A DNA stretch of 9,171 bases from an uncultured Saprospiraceae bacterium (GCA_937930625.1 CALHBW010000408.1:1-9171); one strand, 5' to 3'; counted from the stretch's first letter, positions 1 to 6,354 are shown. Notes: generated by a model from the sequence alone, not told the origin. Program-made: numbers and translations.

Positions 1-85
1 TGCTGTACAAAACGTATAACTTGTTGTTTTTGAGTGAAATATATTTTTTTAGTTCACATTCAACATCGTGCTTGTGGCTTGGGAG

Positions 86-106
86 ATTCTGAAATAAATT
101 CAGAAT
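86..106. repeat. Small palindromic repeat (8-bp stem)
   Basis: ATTCTGAA (86-93) and TTCAGAAT (99-106) form a perfect 8-bp inverted repeat around a 5-base loop. No T-tract follows on either side, so it is not an obvious terminator. From memory, similar hairpins built on ATTCTGAA/TTCAGAAT are scattered between genes in several bacterial genomes, so it is more likely a dispersed palindromic repeat than a site specific to lspA. Confidence 0.4.
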
Positions 107-147
107 GACGTACTAGTTTTAGGTTCATGTATAGTAGTATGATATAA

Positions 148-299
148 GAGCATGTTTGGAATTTTTCAAACTGATAATCAATAGTTTATGGTTTTGGTGA
201 AATCTCGGAGAAGGAGTTTATCGGGATAAATGACTGATTCGATATGAAGCCAAGTTCATAAAATATTGGTTATCAGGCAGAAAAATTCCAAACATGCTC
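148..299. mobile_element. MITE-like palindromic element, 152 bp, TAA target duplication
   Basis: Perfect 20-bp terminal inverted repeats, GAGCATGTTTGGAATTTTTC (148-167) and its complement (280-299), are flanked by direct TAA copies at 145-147 and 300-302. The symmetry continues inward: 171-190 pairs with 257-276 at 18 of 20 positions, giving 38 of 43 paired positions per arm. TTTATC (217-222) and GATAAA (225-230) pair at the exact centre of the element (223.5). There is no coding capacity, so it would be a non-autonomous element moved by a transposase elsewhere. A 3-bp TNA duplication fits the IS5 superfamily (IS1031-type) target preference, but that assignment is inference. It ends 46 bases before the lspA start and may affect lspA expression. 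Confidence 0.75.
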
Positions 300-316
300 T
301 AAGCCACGAATACACA

Positions 317-344
317 GATTAACGAATTACGAATCACGACAACT
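317..344. repeat. Heptamer array at lspA start
   Basis: Four contiguous 7-bp units, GATTAAC, GAATTAC, GAATCAC and GACAACT, end one base before the lspA ATG at 346. The sequence just upstream (306-316) looks like decayed copies of the same motif. The array replaces any Shine-Dalgarno sequence. The same one-base offset is seen at engB and at the ATPase gene. Confidence 0.55.
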
Positions 345-345
345 A

Positions 346-1104
346 ATGAAGTATAAAAAATATTATTTCATCGTTTTGGCAGTCATTTTGATAGACCAAA
401 TCTCGAAGTTATTGGTCTATCAACACATGGATATGGGCTATGCGGGCGAGATTAATATTTTGGGTTTTGATTGGGCGCGATTGCATTATACGCTCAATCC
501 GGGCATGGCATTCGGACTGCGGATTATTCCCAAATTAGCCTTGACCTTGTTCCGTATTACGGCGATTACGGTGTTGACCTATTTTTTTATTTTGCAAATA
601 AAAAACAAAGCGCATACAGGATTTATATTTTGTCTTGCGATGATACTTGGCGGAGCGATTGGCAATGCGATAGATAGTGTGTTTTATGGCGTATTCTTAG
701 AAGGTAATATGCTTGAAGGTTCGCCTACCCCGTGGCTACATGGACAAGTGATTGATATGTTGTATTTCCCAATGTTTGACGGGCGGTTTCCTGAATGGTT
801 GCCGCGTATCGGGGGCAATCGTTTTTTATTTTTCAGCGCCATTTTTAATGTGGCAGATTCGGCGATTTTCATAGGAGCGGTGTCTTTATTGGTATTTAGC
901 CGACGATTTTTCCCCGAAGAAGAAAAAGATTCGGTTGATGGTGAACGCTTGACGGCAGAAGGTGAGGAAGCAGTTAATGATGGACAGCAATCAACAAATA
1001 TAGAAGAAGTCGTTAGCGAGGAACAAAGCACAAAGCACGAAGAAAATACAGCACTCGCCGATATTAATAATCAGCAGAAAAATAACACGGAAGATGTTGG
1101 ATAA
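346..1104 (+). CDS. lspA: Lipoprotein signal peptidase (signal peptidase II)
   Basis: An inner-membrane aspartyl protease that cuts the signal peptide from diacylglyceryl-modified prolipoproteins at the lipobox cysteine. The 252-residue product has the family signatures in order: DQISK (17-21) in the first membrane helix, NPGMAFG (51-57), GGAIGNAID (102-110) with the first catalytic aspartate D110, and FNVADS (167-172) with the second, D171. Membrane helices lie near 6-24, 65-84, 92-110 and 160-185. Residues 112-160 form a long insertion between the catalytic motifs, and the usual IDR arginine is serine, which I associate with Bacteroidota homologues. A hydrophilic, mostly acidic tail (about 190-252) makes the protein far longer than the usual ~160-170 residues. 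Its substrates would include the Sco and cytochrome c lipoproteins in this window. engB follows 46 bases downstream on the same strand. Confidence 0.95.
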   Translation: MKYKKYYFIVLAVILIDQISKLLVYQHMDMGYAGEINILGFDWARLHYTLNPGMAFGLRIIPKLALTLFRITAITVLTYFFILQIKNKAHTGFIFCLAMILGGAIGNAIDSVFYGVFLEGNMLEGSPTPWLHGQVIDMLYFPMFDGRFPEWLPRIGGNRFLFFSAIFNVADSAIFIGAVSLLVFSRRFFPEEEKDSVDGERLTAEGEEAVNDGQQSTNIEEVVSEEQSTKHEENTALADINNQQKNNTEDVG

Positions 1105-1114
1105 TGAACGGTTT

Positions 1115-1149
1115 CTACCGTCTATCGTCCGCCGTCCGCCGTCCATCGT
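1115..1149. repeat. Heptamer array at engB start
   Basis: Five contiguous 7-bp units, CTACCGT, CTATCGT, CCGCCGT, CCGCCGT and CCATCGT (consensus CYRYCGT), fill most of the lspA-engB gap and end one base before the engB ATG at 1151. They are much more GC-rich than the rest of the intergenic DNA. Because they contain no stop, they read through in frame and create a false N-terminal extension of engB from 1094. Confidence 0.8.
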
Positions 1150-1150
1150 T

Positions 1151-1765
1151 ATGATAATAAAGTATTTAGATTTTTTAGGAAGTTTTCCAACGTATCGCAA
1201 ATGCCCGGACGATACGCGTCCGGAGTATGCCTTCATCGGACGCTCAAATGTGGGCAAATCCTCCCTCGTCAATATGTTGTGTGGCTATAAAAAAGCCGCA
1301 AAAGTATCCGGCACGCCCGGCAAAACGCAATTTATCAATCTCTTTTTGATAAATAATGAATGGCTACTTTCCGACCTGCCCGGTTATGGTTATGCACGTG
1401 TATCCAAGACCAAACGCCGTCAATTTGAACAGATGATACGCGATTATATGAATTTTCGCGACGGACTTGCCTGTGTATTTGTTTTGATTGACGTTCGTCA
1501 TAAACCACAAGAAATTGATATTGAATTTGTCAATCAACTCGGCAAAATGCGTGTACCGTTTGTATTGGTATTTACAAAAGCAGATAAAAACAAAAAAAGT
1601 CCTGAACTCAATAACGAAAATGTAGAAGCTTTCAAAAACGCCATGCTCGAAACATGGGAGGAAGTACCGCAGTATTTTATCACCTCTGCAGAATCAGGCT
1701 TGGGACGGGAAGAATTGCTGGATTTCATTACAAAGATTAATGAAGGATGGGAAGGGCAGGAATGA
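1151..1765 (+). CDS. engB: Ribosome biogenesis GTP-binding protein YihA/YsxC/EngB
   Basis: An essential TrmE-Era-EngA-EngB-type GTPase that helps late assembly of the large ribosomal subunit in the cytoplasm. From the start at 1151 it is 204 residues, the usual size. All G motifs are present: G1 GRSNVGKSS (30-38), the G2 threonine in GTPGKT (54-59), G3 DLPG (75-78), G4 TKAD (142-145) and G5 TSA (178-180). The ATG at 1094, overlapping lspA, is open in frame, but the extra 19 residues are encoded by the heptamer array and do not resemble the family. MIIKYLDFLGSFP is a typical family N-terminus, so 1151 is preferred. It is probably co-transcribed with lspA. Confidence 0.95.
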   Translation: MIIKYLDFLGSFPTYRKCPDDTRPEYAFIGRSNVGKSSLVNMLCGYKKAAKVSGTPGKTQFINLFLINNEWLLSDLPGYGYARVSKTKRRQFEQMIRDYMNFRDGLACVFVLIDVRHKPQEIDIEFVNQLGKMRVPFVLVFTKADKNKKSPELNNENVEAFKNAMLETWEEVPQYFITSAESGLGREELLDFITKINEGWEGQE

Positions 1766-1777
1766 GAAAAGGATTGC

Positions 1778-1890
1778 TAAGTAAGTGGAAGTTTAAGTTT
1801 AAGAATAAGTTTAAGTTTAAATAAATAATTCATTTTCAACGAATTATGAAAACTAAAAGTGTCGCTTAGTTCAGTCCAACCACTTACTTA
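1778..1890. repeat. Hexamer array within an 11-bp inverted repeat, after engB
   Basis: Just after engB, five 6-bp units (GTTTAA, GTTTAA, GAATAA, GTTTAA, GTTTAA) occupy 1791-1820. TAAGTAAGTGG (1778-1788) recurs inverted as CCACTTACTTA (1880-1890) and brackets the array. A smaller TTTTCA/TGAAAA pairing lies between them. No T-tract follows, so I do not call a + strand terminator. It may be another degenerate dispersed element, but I saw no convincing target duplication. Confidence 0.45.
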
Positions 1891-1904
1891 AATTGTTTTA
1901 TTTC

Positions 1905-1962
1905 AAAAAAAAGGTGATTTTCGATAGTATTTCGCGCAGCGAAAAAACAATCAAAAATCACC
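1905..1962 (-). terminator. Rho-independent terminator of the type IX secreted protein gene
   Basis: GGTGATTTTCGA (1913-1924) pairs with TCAAAAATCACC (1951-1962) at 11 of 12 positions. An inner hairpin, TTTCGC-GCA-GCGAAA, sits in the loop. On the - strand the stem is followed at once by eight T residues (A8 at 1905-1912 on the + strand), the classic terminator layout. It begins 22 bases after the stop of the - strand gene ending at 1985. The + strand side lacks a T-tract, so it should mainly stop - strand transcription. Confidence 0.8.
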
Positions 1963-1984
1963 CAATCAAAAATCTAAAATCAGT

Positions 1985-3253
1985 TTACTGTTTCAAGAAG
2001 CGAGTAACAGATTGGTGGCTATCCGTTTCAATAGAAACCATATATACGCCCGAAGGCATATTGTTGACATCTAAGTTGAATAGATTTGCACCACTTGCCA
2101 AATTCACAACTTGTTGTTGTACCATTTGACCGGCTACATTAGTGACCATGATGGTCGCTTCGCTATAATCGGCAGCATTGATATTCAGATTGATAAAATC
2201 TTGTGCAGGATTCGGAAATACCGTCATGCCAAGTACACTTTCATCTACATTGAGTATAGAAACAGGGCAAAATTCTTCCTCAAAATAATCAATTCGTACT
2301 GAATTACTGAGTGTTGTACACTCTGTGTCAAGTACAGCTTGTGTAATGAAGGTTTGTCCATCAGGACCCCAAGTAGCATTACCGAAAGCAACCATTGTGA
2401 AGTAGTAAGTGCCTGTCGCTGAAGTACCCTCAAAGGTGGACATGTCAAATACGAGTGGCGTGACCGGCTCGGCAGATACAGCAAAACCCCCAAGAAAACC
2501 CGGGTCAGTCGTAAAATCAGGATTGCCTTGTAGGTCTGTGGTAGAAACAGCCCACGCGTAGCCGCTGACAGCACCTTCATTTGGAGCGAGTACACCGTCG
2601 ATGGAAATATTCGTCGTTTCGCCCTCACAAACAACCATAGTAGGAGAAGAAGCCGTACCACCGGAGACATTTGCATTATTACAAGCTACAAAATCTTGTT
2701 GCTCTACAAATATGCAAAATTCACCGATAGAATTTGCACCGTTGAAGCTAAAGCCGTCTATCATAATAAGATATTCTGCACCCGCCTCTGCGGTAAATTC
2801 TACAAGAGCAGGGTAATTTCCGTTGCTTGCATTTGGACCGTCCTCATTACAAGCTACCGGAGTTAGAGTGCCACAGTCGCCTGTATATACAGAAATCTGT
2901 GTGTCATTATCCGTGATACCGTTTGAAACACTACAACCTGTAGTCGTAGCTTCAAAAGTATAGAGATTACCGTCACCGGTCACTTTGAACCAGACTGTAT
3001 TTTCGAGTGAAGGCGTAGCACCTCCGCCGTTCGGCTCACCATAACACTCAAAGCCTGTACTTGGGTCGTCGTTTCCTGTTGTTGCTCCGGTGTTGTCGTA
3101 TGTACCTGCATTGACTGCGTTATCCGTGCCTTGTCCGAGGCTTGAACTCAAGTCAATAGCATCCGCACAACTGTCATTTGCAGGCTGTGCAAACGCAAAT
3201 GTGCTGATAGCAAGCATACATAATAGAGAGAATAAATAGTTAAGTTTTGTCAT
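1985..3253 (-). CDS. Secreted protein with type IX sorting domain (T9SS cargo)
   Basis: A 422-residue exported protein. Residues 1-22 are a signal peptide ending AFA, with predicted cleavage before QPANDSCADA. Residues 23-185 resemble the beta-rich prepeptidase-like modules common in Bacteroidota adhesins: NDSCADAI, then VWFKVTGDGNLYTFEA, then a CSVSNG...ISVYTGDCGTL run ending in an aspartate- and asparagine-rich turn. Ten or so extracellular cysteines probably form disulfides. Residues 190-330 are a second beta-sandwich-like region of unknown type. Residues 343-422 are a type A sorting domain, VFPNPAQDFINL to GVYMVSIET...RFLKQ, which directs transport by the type IX machinery and removal or anchoring at the surface. 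No catalytic motif is visible, so an adhesive or surface role is an inference. It appears to be monocistronic, with its own terminator downstream. Confidence 0.9.
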   Translation of the reverse strand: MTKLNYLFSLLCMLAISTFAFAQPANDSCADAIDLSSSLGQGTDNAVNAGTYDNTGATTGNDDPSTGFECYGEPNGGGATPSLENTVWFKVTGDGNLYTFEATTTGCSVSNGITDNDTQISVYTGDCGTLTPVACNEDGPNASNGNYPALVEFTAEAGAEYLIMIDGFSFNGANSIGEFCIFVEQQDFVACNNANVSGGTASSPTMVVCEGETTNISIDGVLAPNEGAVSGYAWAVSTTDLQGNPDFTTDPGFLGGFAVSAEPVTPLVFDMSTFEGTSATGTYYFTMVAFGNATWGPDGQTFITQAVLDTECTTLSNSVRIDYFEEEFCPVSILNVDESVLGMTVFPNPAQDFINLNINAADYSEATIMVTNVAGQMVQQQVVNLASGANLFNLDVNNMPSGVYMVSIETDSHQSVTRFLKQ

Positions 3254-3652
3254 AAAATGAAATTTTATTTTGTTAAGTAATGATGGAATAATAAGGTCAC
3301 GATTTCGACGAGGTTATTTTGTGCTTAGTTTTCTTCTTGGAAATGGGAGTTATGTGGATATAATGACTGTTTTCAAGAAGGAAAATAAGCGCAAAAGAAT
3401 CCGTCCAAATCGGGAAGTTATTGTTTCATCGTTATTGAAAAAGTCAACAAATCTAAATACAATTTACGACAAAATAATGCTTATAGGAATAATTTTGATT
3501 TATTTAATATAATAAATAATATATTAAAAAATATTCAAAATAACAAAAGGGGTTATATCTCCAATGATGTGATATTTAAGAAAGTAGGAGAGAGGTGAGT
3601 AAATATAGACAATTCGTAAGTTGCAAACAACTTGGGATTTGGAATTTATTTC
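3254..3652. other. 399-bp intergenic region upstream of the T9SS cargo gene
   Basis: There is no convincing gene here. A + strand open frame at 3270-3512 has no family resemblance. Positions 3498-3535 are pure A/T and contain TTTAATAT/ATATTAAA arms (3503-3510, 3521-3528). The region separates two - strand genes and probably carries the promoter of the downstream one; a possible -7 box lies at 3448-3455. A weak 6-bp hairpin at 3618-3633 follows the dioxygenase stop but has no T-tract. Confidence 0.5.
3448..3455 (-). promoter_or_regulatory. Possible Bacteroidota -7 box for the T9SS cargo gene
   Basis: On the - strand this reads TAGATTTG, a perfect match to the Bacteroidota -7 consensus TAnnTTTG. 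A TTTTG (3470-3474) lies upstream, but the spacing of 14 bases is shorter than the usual ~17-23. The implied 5' leader is nearly 190 bases. One perfect 8-mer with six fixed bases can occur by chance in AT-rich DNA. Confidence 0.25.
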
Positions 3653-4255
3653 TTAATTATCTCTCAAAGAAATATCAAAAACTACGCTTAAATTTCCGTG
3701 AATATCTTCCAGAGCGATAGGTAAGATTCTTCGTTCCGCTTCTTTTTTGCTTGCCCAGGGGTCATTGGTGATATGCGGGTCGCCTTGAAAATAAAGCTGA
3801 GAAATCAATTCACGACTACCTTCTGCCGTCACCCGAAAATGAATATGAGCAGGGCGATATTGGGAACCGTTCAGGTACTTGCCCGGTAGGATGGTTTTGA
3901 AAGAATAGTTGCCCTTTTCGTCAGTCAACCACTTTCCGCGTAGATGGAAATGTTTGGATTCATTGTCATATTCTCCATCAGTATTGCAATGCCAGATTTC
4001 GACCATTGCATTTTCGATGGGCGTGGTGCAATCGCCGCGAAATACTTTACCCTTCAATTCCACAACTGTACCTTTTAAGTCTTTAGCCGTCAAGTCATTG
4101 CGTACAGGCACATCGGGTCTATAAAAAGGTCCTAAAATATCGTTGGTCGTTTCACAATCTCCCTCAAAATCATTACCCTTTGGTTTGACATTACCAAAAA
4201 TCGACACCGAAAATGCACTAAGTGATCCCGCAATTAAAAATTCTTTTCTATTCAT
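3653..4255 (-). CDS. Exported intradiol ring-cleavage dioxygenase-like protein
   Basis: A member of the catechol 1,2-/protocatechuate 3,4-dioxygenase fold, which uses non-haem Fe(III) to split aromatic diols between the two hydroxyls. The 200-residue product retains all four iron ligands at positions matching protocatechuate dioxygenase: Y96 (DGEYDN), Y127 (PGKY), H137 and H139 (YRPAHIHF), plus the active-site arginine R134. Also visible are LGPFYRP (41-47), a beta-strand core with VEIWHCNTDGEY, and ISQLYFQGDP (151-160). Residues 1-22 (MNRKEF then a hydrophobic run) look like an export signal; only RK is present, not a twin arginine. Export is unusual compared with classical cytoplasmic enzymes, but is common in a broad family of secreted homologues whose substrates are mostly unknown. 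No aromatic-degradation genes lie nearby, so the substrate cannot be named. Confidence 0.85.
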   Translation of the reverse strand: MNRKEFLIAGSLSAFSVSIFGNVKPKGNDFEGDCETTNDILGPFYRPDVPVRNDLTAKDLKGTVVELKGKVFRGDCTTPIENAMVEIWHCNTDGEYDNESKHFHLRGKWLTDEKGNYSFKTILPGKYLNGSQYRPAHIHFRVTAEGSRELISQLYFQGDPHITNDPWASKKEAERRILPIALEDIHGNLSVVFDISLRDN

Positions 4256-4261
4256 TTTCTT

Positions 4262-4292
4262 AATTTTGAATGAGTGAGTGAATTTTGAATGA
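4262..4292. repeat. 12-bp direct repeat upstream of the dioxygenase gene
   Basis: AATTTTGAATGA occurs at 4262-4273 and again at 4281-4292, separated by 7 bases, just upstream of the dioxygenase start at 4255. The same 12-mer recurs at 6307-6318, just upstream of the ATPase gene start. It could be a dispersed boundary repeat or a shared operator; the sequence alone cannot decide. Confidence 0.5.
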
Positions 4293-4375
4293 TTCTGAGC
4301 GGGTTACTATTCTATAACATAAATGTTGCCATAATATCTTAATGAAATACTAAAGAATACTGTGTTTTCGATTTG

Positions 4376-4750
4376 TTATTCATAATTCATCGTTGGATCC
4401 GGCGTGTAAGGTTTTCCTTCCAACATCTCTACATAATTGACTTCACCCAATCGTATTTTGACAGGAAATTTGAGCGTCTTTTCCAGTTTTACTTCTAATT
4501 TGCAGAAAATAGCGAGGTCTTCGTAGCAATATGCCTTTGGAATGGGCGTGATTTGTAGAAGATTGGTCGGATATTGTTGCGGCGAGGCAACTTGTGTTTT
4601 CGTAGAATCAGAAAATAGGGGAGTGCTTTGCTCGTCAATCAGAGAGAAACGGGAGGATTGAGCATTGATGTGAAACGAAAGCAAAACGAAAACAAATACA
4701 ATATTACCGATAAGGTAATTTTTCGGGACGATTGTGTACTTGAACTTCAT
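4376..4750 (-). CDS. Small exported protein of unknown function
   Basis: I do not recognise a named family. The 124-residue product has a lysine-bearing N-terminus and a hydrophobic segment (about 13-28) ending HINAQ, consistent with a cleaved signal peptide and a periplasmic or secreted location. The mature part has a proline-rich linker (55-71) and then a block, AYCYEDLAIFCKLEVKLEK (about 73-91), followed by a KFPVKIRLG-type segment and EMLEGKPY. Two cysteines (74 and 83) in that block could form a disulfide. The block looks like a conserved domain rather than random sequence, and I have an impression of similar small proteins in Bacteroidota, which I cannot verify. The start at 4750 lies 47 bases inside the PIN gene; no later in-frame ATG would preserve the signal peptide. 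The overlap suggests co-transcription with the PIN and ATPase genes, but the export signal argues against a shared cytoplasmic function. Confidence 0.65.
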   Translation of the reverse strand: MKFKYTIVPKNYLIGNIVFVFVLLSFHINAQSSRFSLIDEQSTPLFSDSTKTQVASPQQYPTNLLQITPIPKAYCYEDLAIFCKLEVKLEKTLKFPVKIRLGEVNYVEMLEGKPYTPDPTMNYE

Positions 4751-5171
4751 AACCGGGAAAATTTAGTAAGTCGTTCCACAAACCGACGTCCTCTGTAAGT
4801 GCCATCTTTCTTTCGGATAATAATATGGTGGCAATGTGTGGGTGGTCGGCAGCGTTTGACTGTAATTTTTTCTTGATTTTATTGGTAAAATGCTTTTTGA
4901 TAAACGCCTTTATGTCTTTATTTTCAATCTTATTAAGCCGCCCTTGTCGTTGAAGAATAGCTACAATCGTTGTGATATTTTGCATCGAACTTCCACCGCC
5001 CGACGAGCGATTATATTCGTTGAGCAGTTTATTGGAAACGACCAAATGAGCATTATTTAAAGAATCTTCATCGTAATCTAAAAGCCATTTAATCAAGGCT
5101 TTGTAATCTTCATCAGCAGGATTGGCGAAGTTCTGCACGACGCAACTATTGTCAATAAAAAGGTCTTTCAT
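4704..5171 (-). CDS. PIN-like domain nuclease paired with the upstream ATPase
   Basis: A 155-residue protein with the acidic layout of PIN domains, Mg2+/Mn2+-dependent nucleases often acting on RNA. D7 lies in the first strand (LFIDNSC), E52 in the mid helix (LLNEYN), D109 heads the ADHPHIATILLSE helix (108-120), and D128 lies in LTEDVGL, matching the usual D-E-D-D pattern including the final 'lvT.D' strand. A GGGSS loop (58-62) follows the glutamate, and a lysine-rich stretch (92-103) could bind nucleic acid. Its start overlaps the ATPase stop by one base (TGATG), so the two are probably translationally coupled. No VapB-like antitoxin gene is present; the partner is the ATPase. It is probably cytoplasmic. 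The function as a controlled effector nuclease is inferred from the pairing. Confidence 0.8.
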   Translation of the reverse strand: MKDLFIDNSCVVQNFANPADEDYKALIKWLLDYDEDSLNNAHLVVSNKLLNEYNRSSGGGSSMQNITTIVAILQRQGRLNKIENKDIKAFIKKHFTNKIKKKLQSNAADHPHIATILLSERKMALTEDVGLWNDLLNFPGYEVQVHNRPEKLPYR

Positions 5172-6292
5172 CAGGCAGGTTGAGCGTTGAGGGCAATGTC
5201 CATGACATCCATCATATAGGTTTTGAAAAAATCTTCGGGCGCGTTGTGTATTTGTCCATCGGGCGTAAATTTGAGGTCGTGTACGACTGCCTTTTGTCCG
5301 TCATTTTGAATATAATAAATCGCAATATCTTCTTCTTTCAATTCGCCTTTCGTGATGAGCGCACGGAAGCGATTGAGCAGGTATTCGCTGTGGGTTTCGA
5401 TAAGGTAATTTTTGTCGTTTTCATTGGCTTGGCGGGTGAAATAATCCGCCAGATTTGCTTGTATTTCAGGGTGTAAATGTATTTCAGGTTGTTCCACCAA
5501 CAAAGTCGAACCTTTACCCAACTGTACATCTGCTACCGCAATTGGCAGGAATTGGCTGATGCCGAAACCTACGTCATTGAGGGAAGCTGTGATACCGCCT
5601 TTTTTGCTGTTGACAAGCAATTCGTAGCGTCCGCCGGGCAGTTGGTTGGATTGAATATTATTGACTAAACCAATGCCACGCAAATTATCTACAAGTTGTT
5701 GGTATTCAGATGTTTTATTGACTTCCCAAAGTAATATTTGATTACTGTGATGCTCGCCGAATTTACCAATTTTTACGCTGTAAGTTCCATTTTGAAGATA
5801 GGTTCTTTCAGGATGCAAACGAAATGAATTGATATAATTAAAAGCGTAATTCCATGGATTTAAACCACTTAAAGCTGTCCGTATCTTTGATAATCGTAAT
5901 GTATATCCTAAGTCTTCTTCTTTAATAATCTCTCCTTCTTCATTATATAATATGAACTCACATAATTCGGGTTGATGTAATACTTTACCTAATTTCCAAT
6001 AAGTTAATATCTCAAAGTATTTATCAGCATCACCAAGTCTAAATCCAATACTAATGATATTTTTCTTATTATTTAAATGCGAAATACTCTCAAAATTTCC
6101 TAACTGAACATACTCCCCATTCAATGATAATCCGAGTGGAAAAATCGCCGATTGAGCAGCCACCAACACCCCTTGCAAAACAGAACTCTTCCCACTACTA
6201 TTCGCCCCGGTAAGCAAAGTAATCTTAGGCGTTTTGATATGTAACTTTTCAAAACACTTAAAATTATTGAGTTCTATTGAATTGATTCGCAT
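5171..6292 (-). CDS. AAA/ABC-like ATPase of the DUF3696 type
   Basis: A 373-residue cytoplasmic ATPase of the SMC/RecF/OLD-like AAA group. It opens with the typical MRINSIELNNFKCF strand and the Walker A GANSSGKSS (29-37). A variable middle (about 60-215) follows. Then come an ABC-signature-like NDVGFGISQFLP (239-250), the Walker B LLVEQPEIHLHP (264-275) with E267 and E270, and the H-loop ETHSEYLLNRFR (299-310). The C-terminal part, from IYYIQNDGQ to HNAPEDFFKTYMMDVMD (326-365), resembles the DUF3696 tail, with APEDFF in place of the commoner WPxGFF. No TOPRIM or other nuclease domain follows, so nuclease activity probably comes from the overlapping PIN gene. Such ATPases in two-gene units often sense phage or DNA ends; that role here is inference. 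The middle of the gene is clearly more AT-rich than its 3' end. Confidence 0.88.
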   Translation of the reverse strand: MRINSIELNNFKCFEKLHIKTPKITLLTGANSSGKSSVLQGVLVAAQSAIFPLGLSLNGEYVQLGNFESISHLNNKKNIISIGFRLGDADKYFEILTYWKLGKVLHQPELCEFILYNEEGEIIKEEDLGYTLRLSKIRTALSGLNPWNYAFNYINSFRLHPERTYLQNGTYSVKIGKFGEHHSNQILLWEVNKTSEYQQLVDNLRGIGLVNNIQSNQLPGGRYELLVNSKKGGITASLNDVGFGISQFLPIAVADVQLGKGSTLLVEQPEIHLHPEIQANLADYFTRQANENDKNYLIETHSEYLLNRFRALITKGELKEEDIAIYYIQNDGQKAVVHDLKFTPDGQIHNAPEDFFKTYMMDVMDIALNAQPA

Positions 6293-6293
6293 A

Positions 6294-6321
6294 TTGATGA
6301 ATGCTGAATTTTGAATGAATT
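6294..6321. repeat. Heptamer array at the ATPase gene start
   Basis: TTGATGA, ATGCTGA, ATTTTGA and ATGAATT are contiguous 7-bp units, the first three ending in TGA. The array begins one base beyond the ATG (6290-6292, - strand) of the ATPase gene, occupying its 5' leader in the 62-base gap after the cytochrome c gene. It contains the 12-mer AATTTTGAATGA that is also found upstream of the dioxygenase gene. Confidence 0.45.
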
Positions 6322-6354
6322 AATTTTGATAAAGATAAGGGATTTTATGGAGAT

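Larger units (their letters stand above)
1..345. other. Gene-free leader region before lspA
   Basis: I see no credible coding region here. The stretch holds a small hairpin (86-106), a 152-bp palindromic mobile-like element (148-299) and a heptamer array (317-344) that runs up to the lspA start. Positions 1-85 are AT-rich and show nothing I can name. I found no perfect TAnnTTTG promoter box on the + strand; the sequence at 40-47 is one base off, but no TTG element lies at the usual distance from it. Confidence 0.6.

Noticed and set aside
1094..1150. Upstream ATG extending engB by 19 residues into lspA.
   Set aside because: The extension is translated from the CYRYCGT heptamers and is unlike the family N-terminus; the start at 1151 fits.
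1893..2129. A + strand open frame across the terminator and the T9SS gene 3' end.
   Set aside because: It is a shadow of the sorting-domain coding sequence and the terminator stem, with no independent support.
3270..3512. An 80-codon + strand open frame in the T9SS upstream region.
   Set aside because: It starts divergently 16 bases from the T9SS gene start, shows no family motif, and ends in AT-rich DNA. Its only protein-like feature is a short hydrophobic C-terminus, which AT-rich sequence gives easily.
3618..3633. AAGTTG-CAAA-CAACTT hairpin as the dioxygenase terminator.
   Set aside because: The stem is only 6 bp and no T-tract follows on the - strand.
4704..5171. PIN gene as the toxin of a VapBC toxin-antitoxin pair.
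   Set aside because: No small DNA-binding antitoxin gene lies upstream; the overlapping partner is a 373-residue ATPase.
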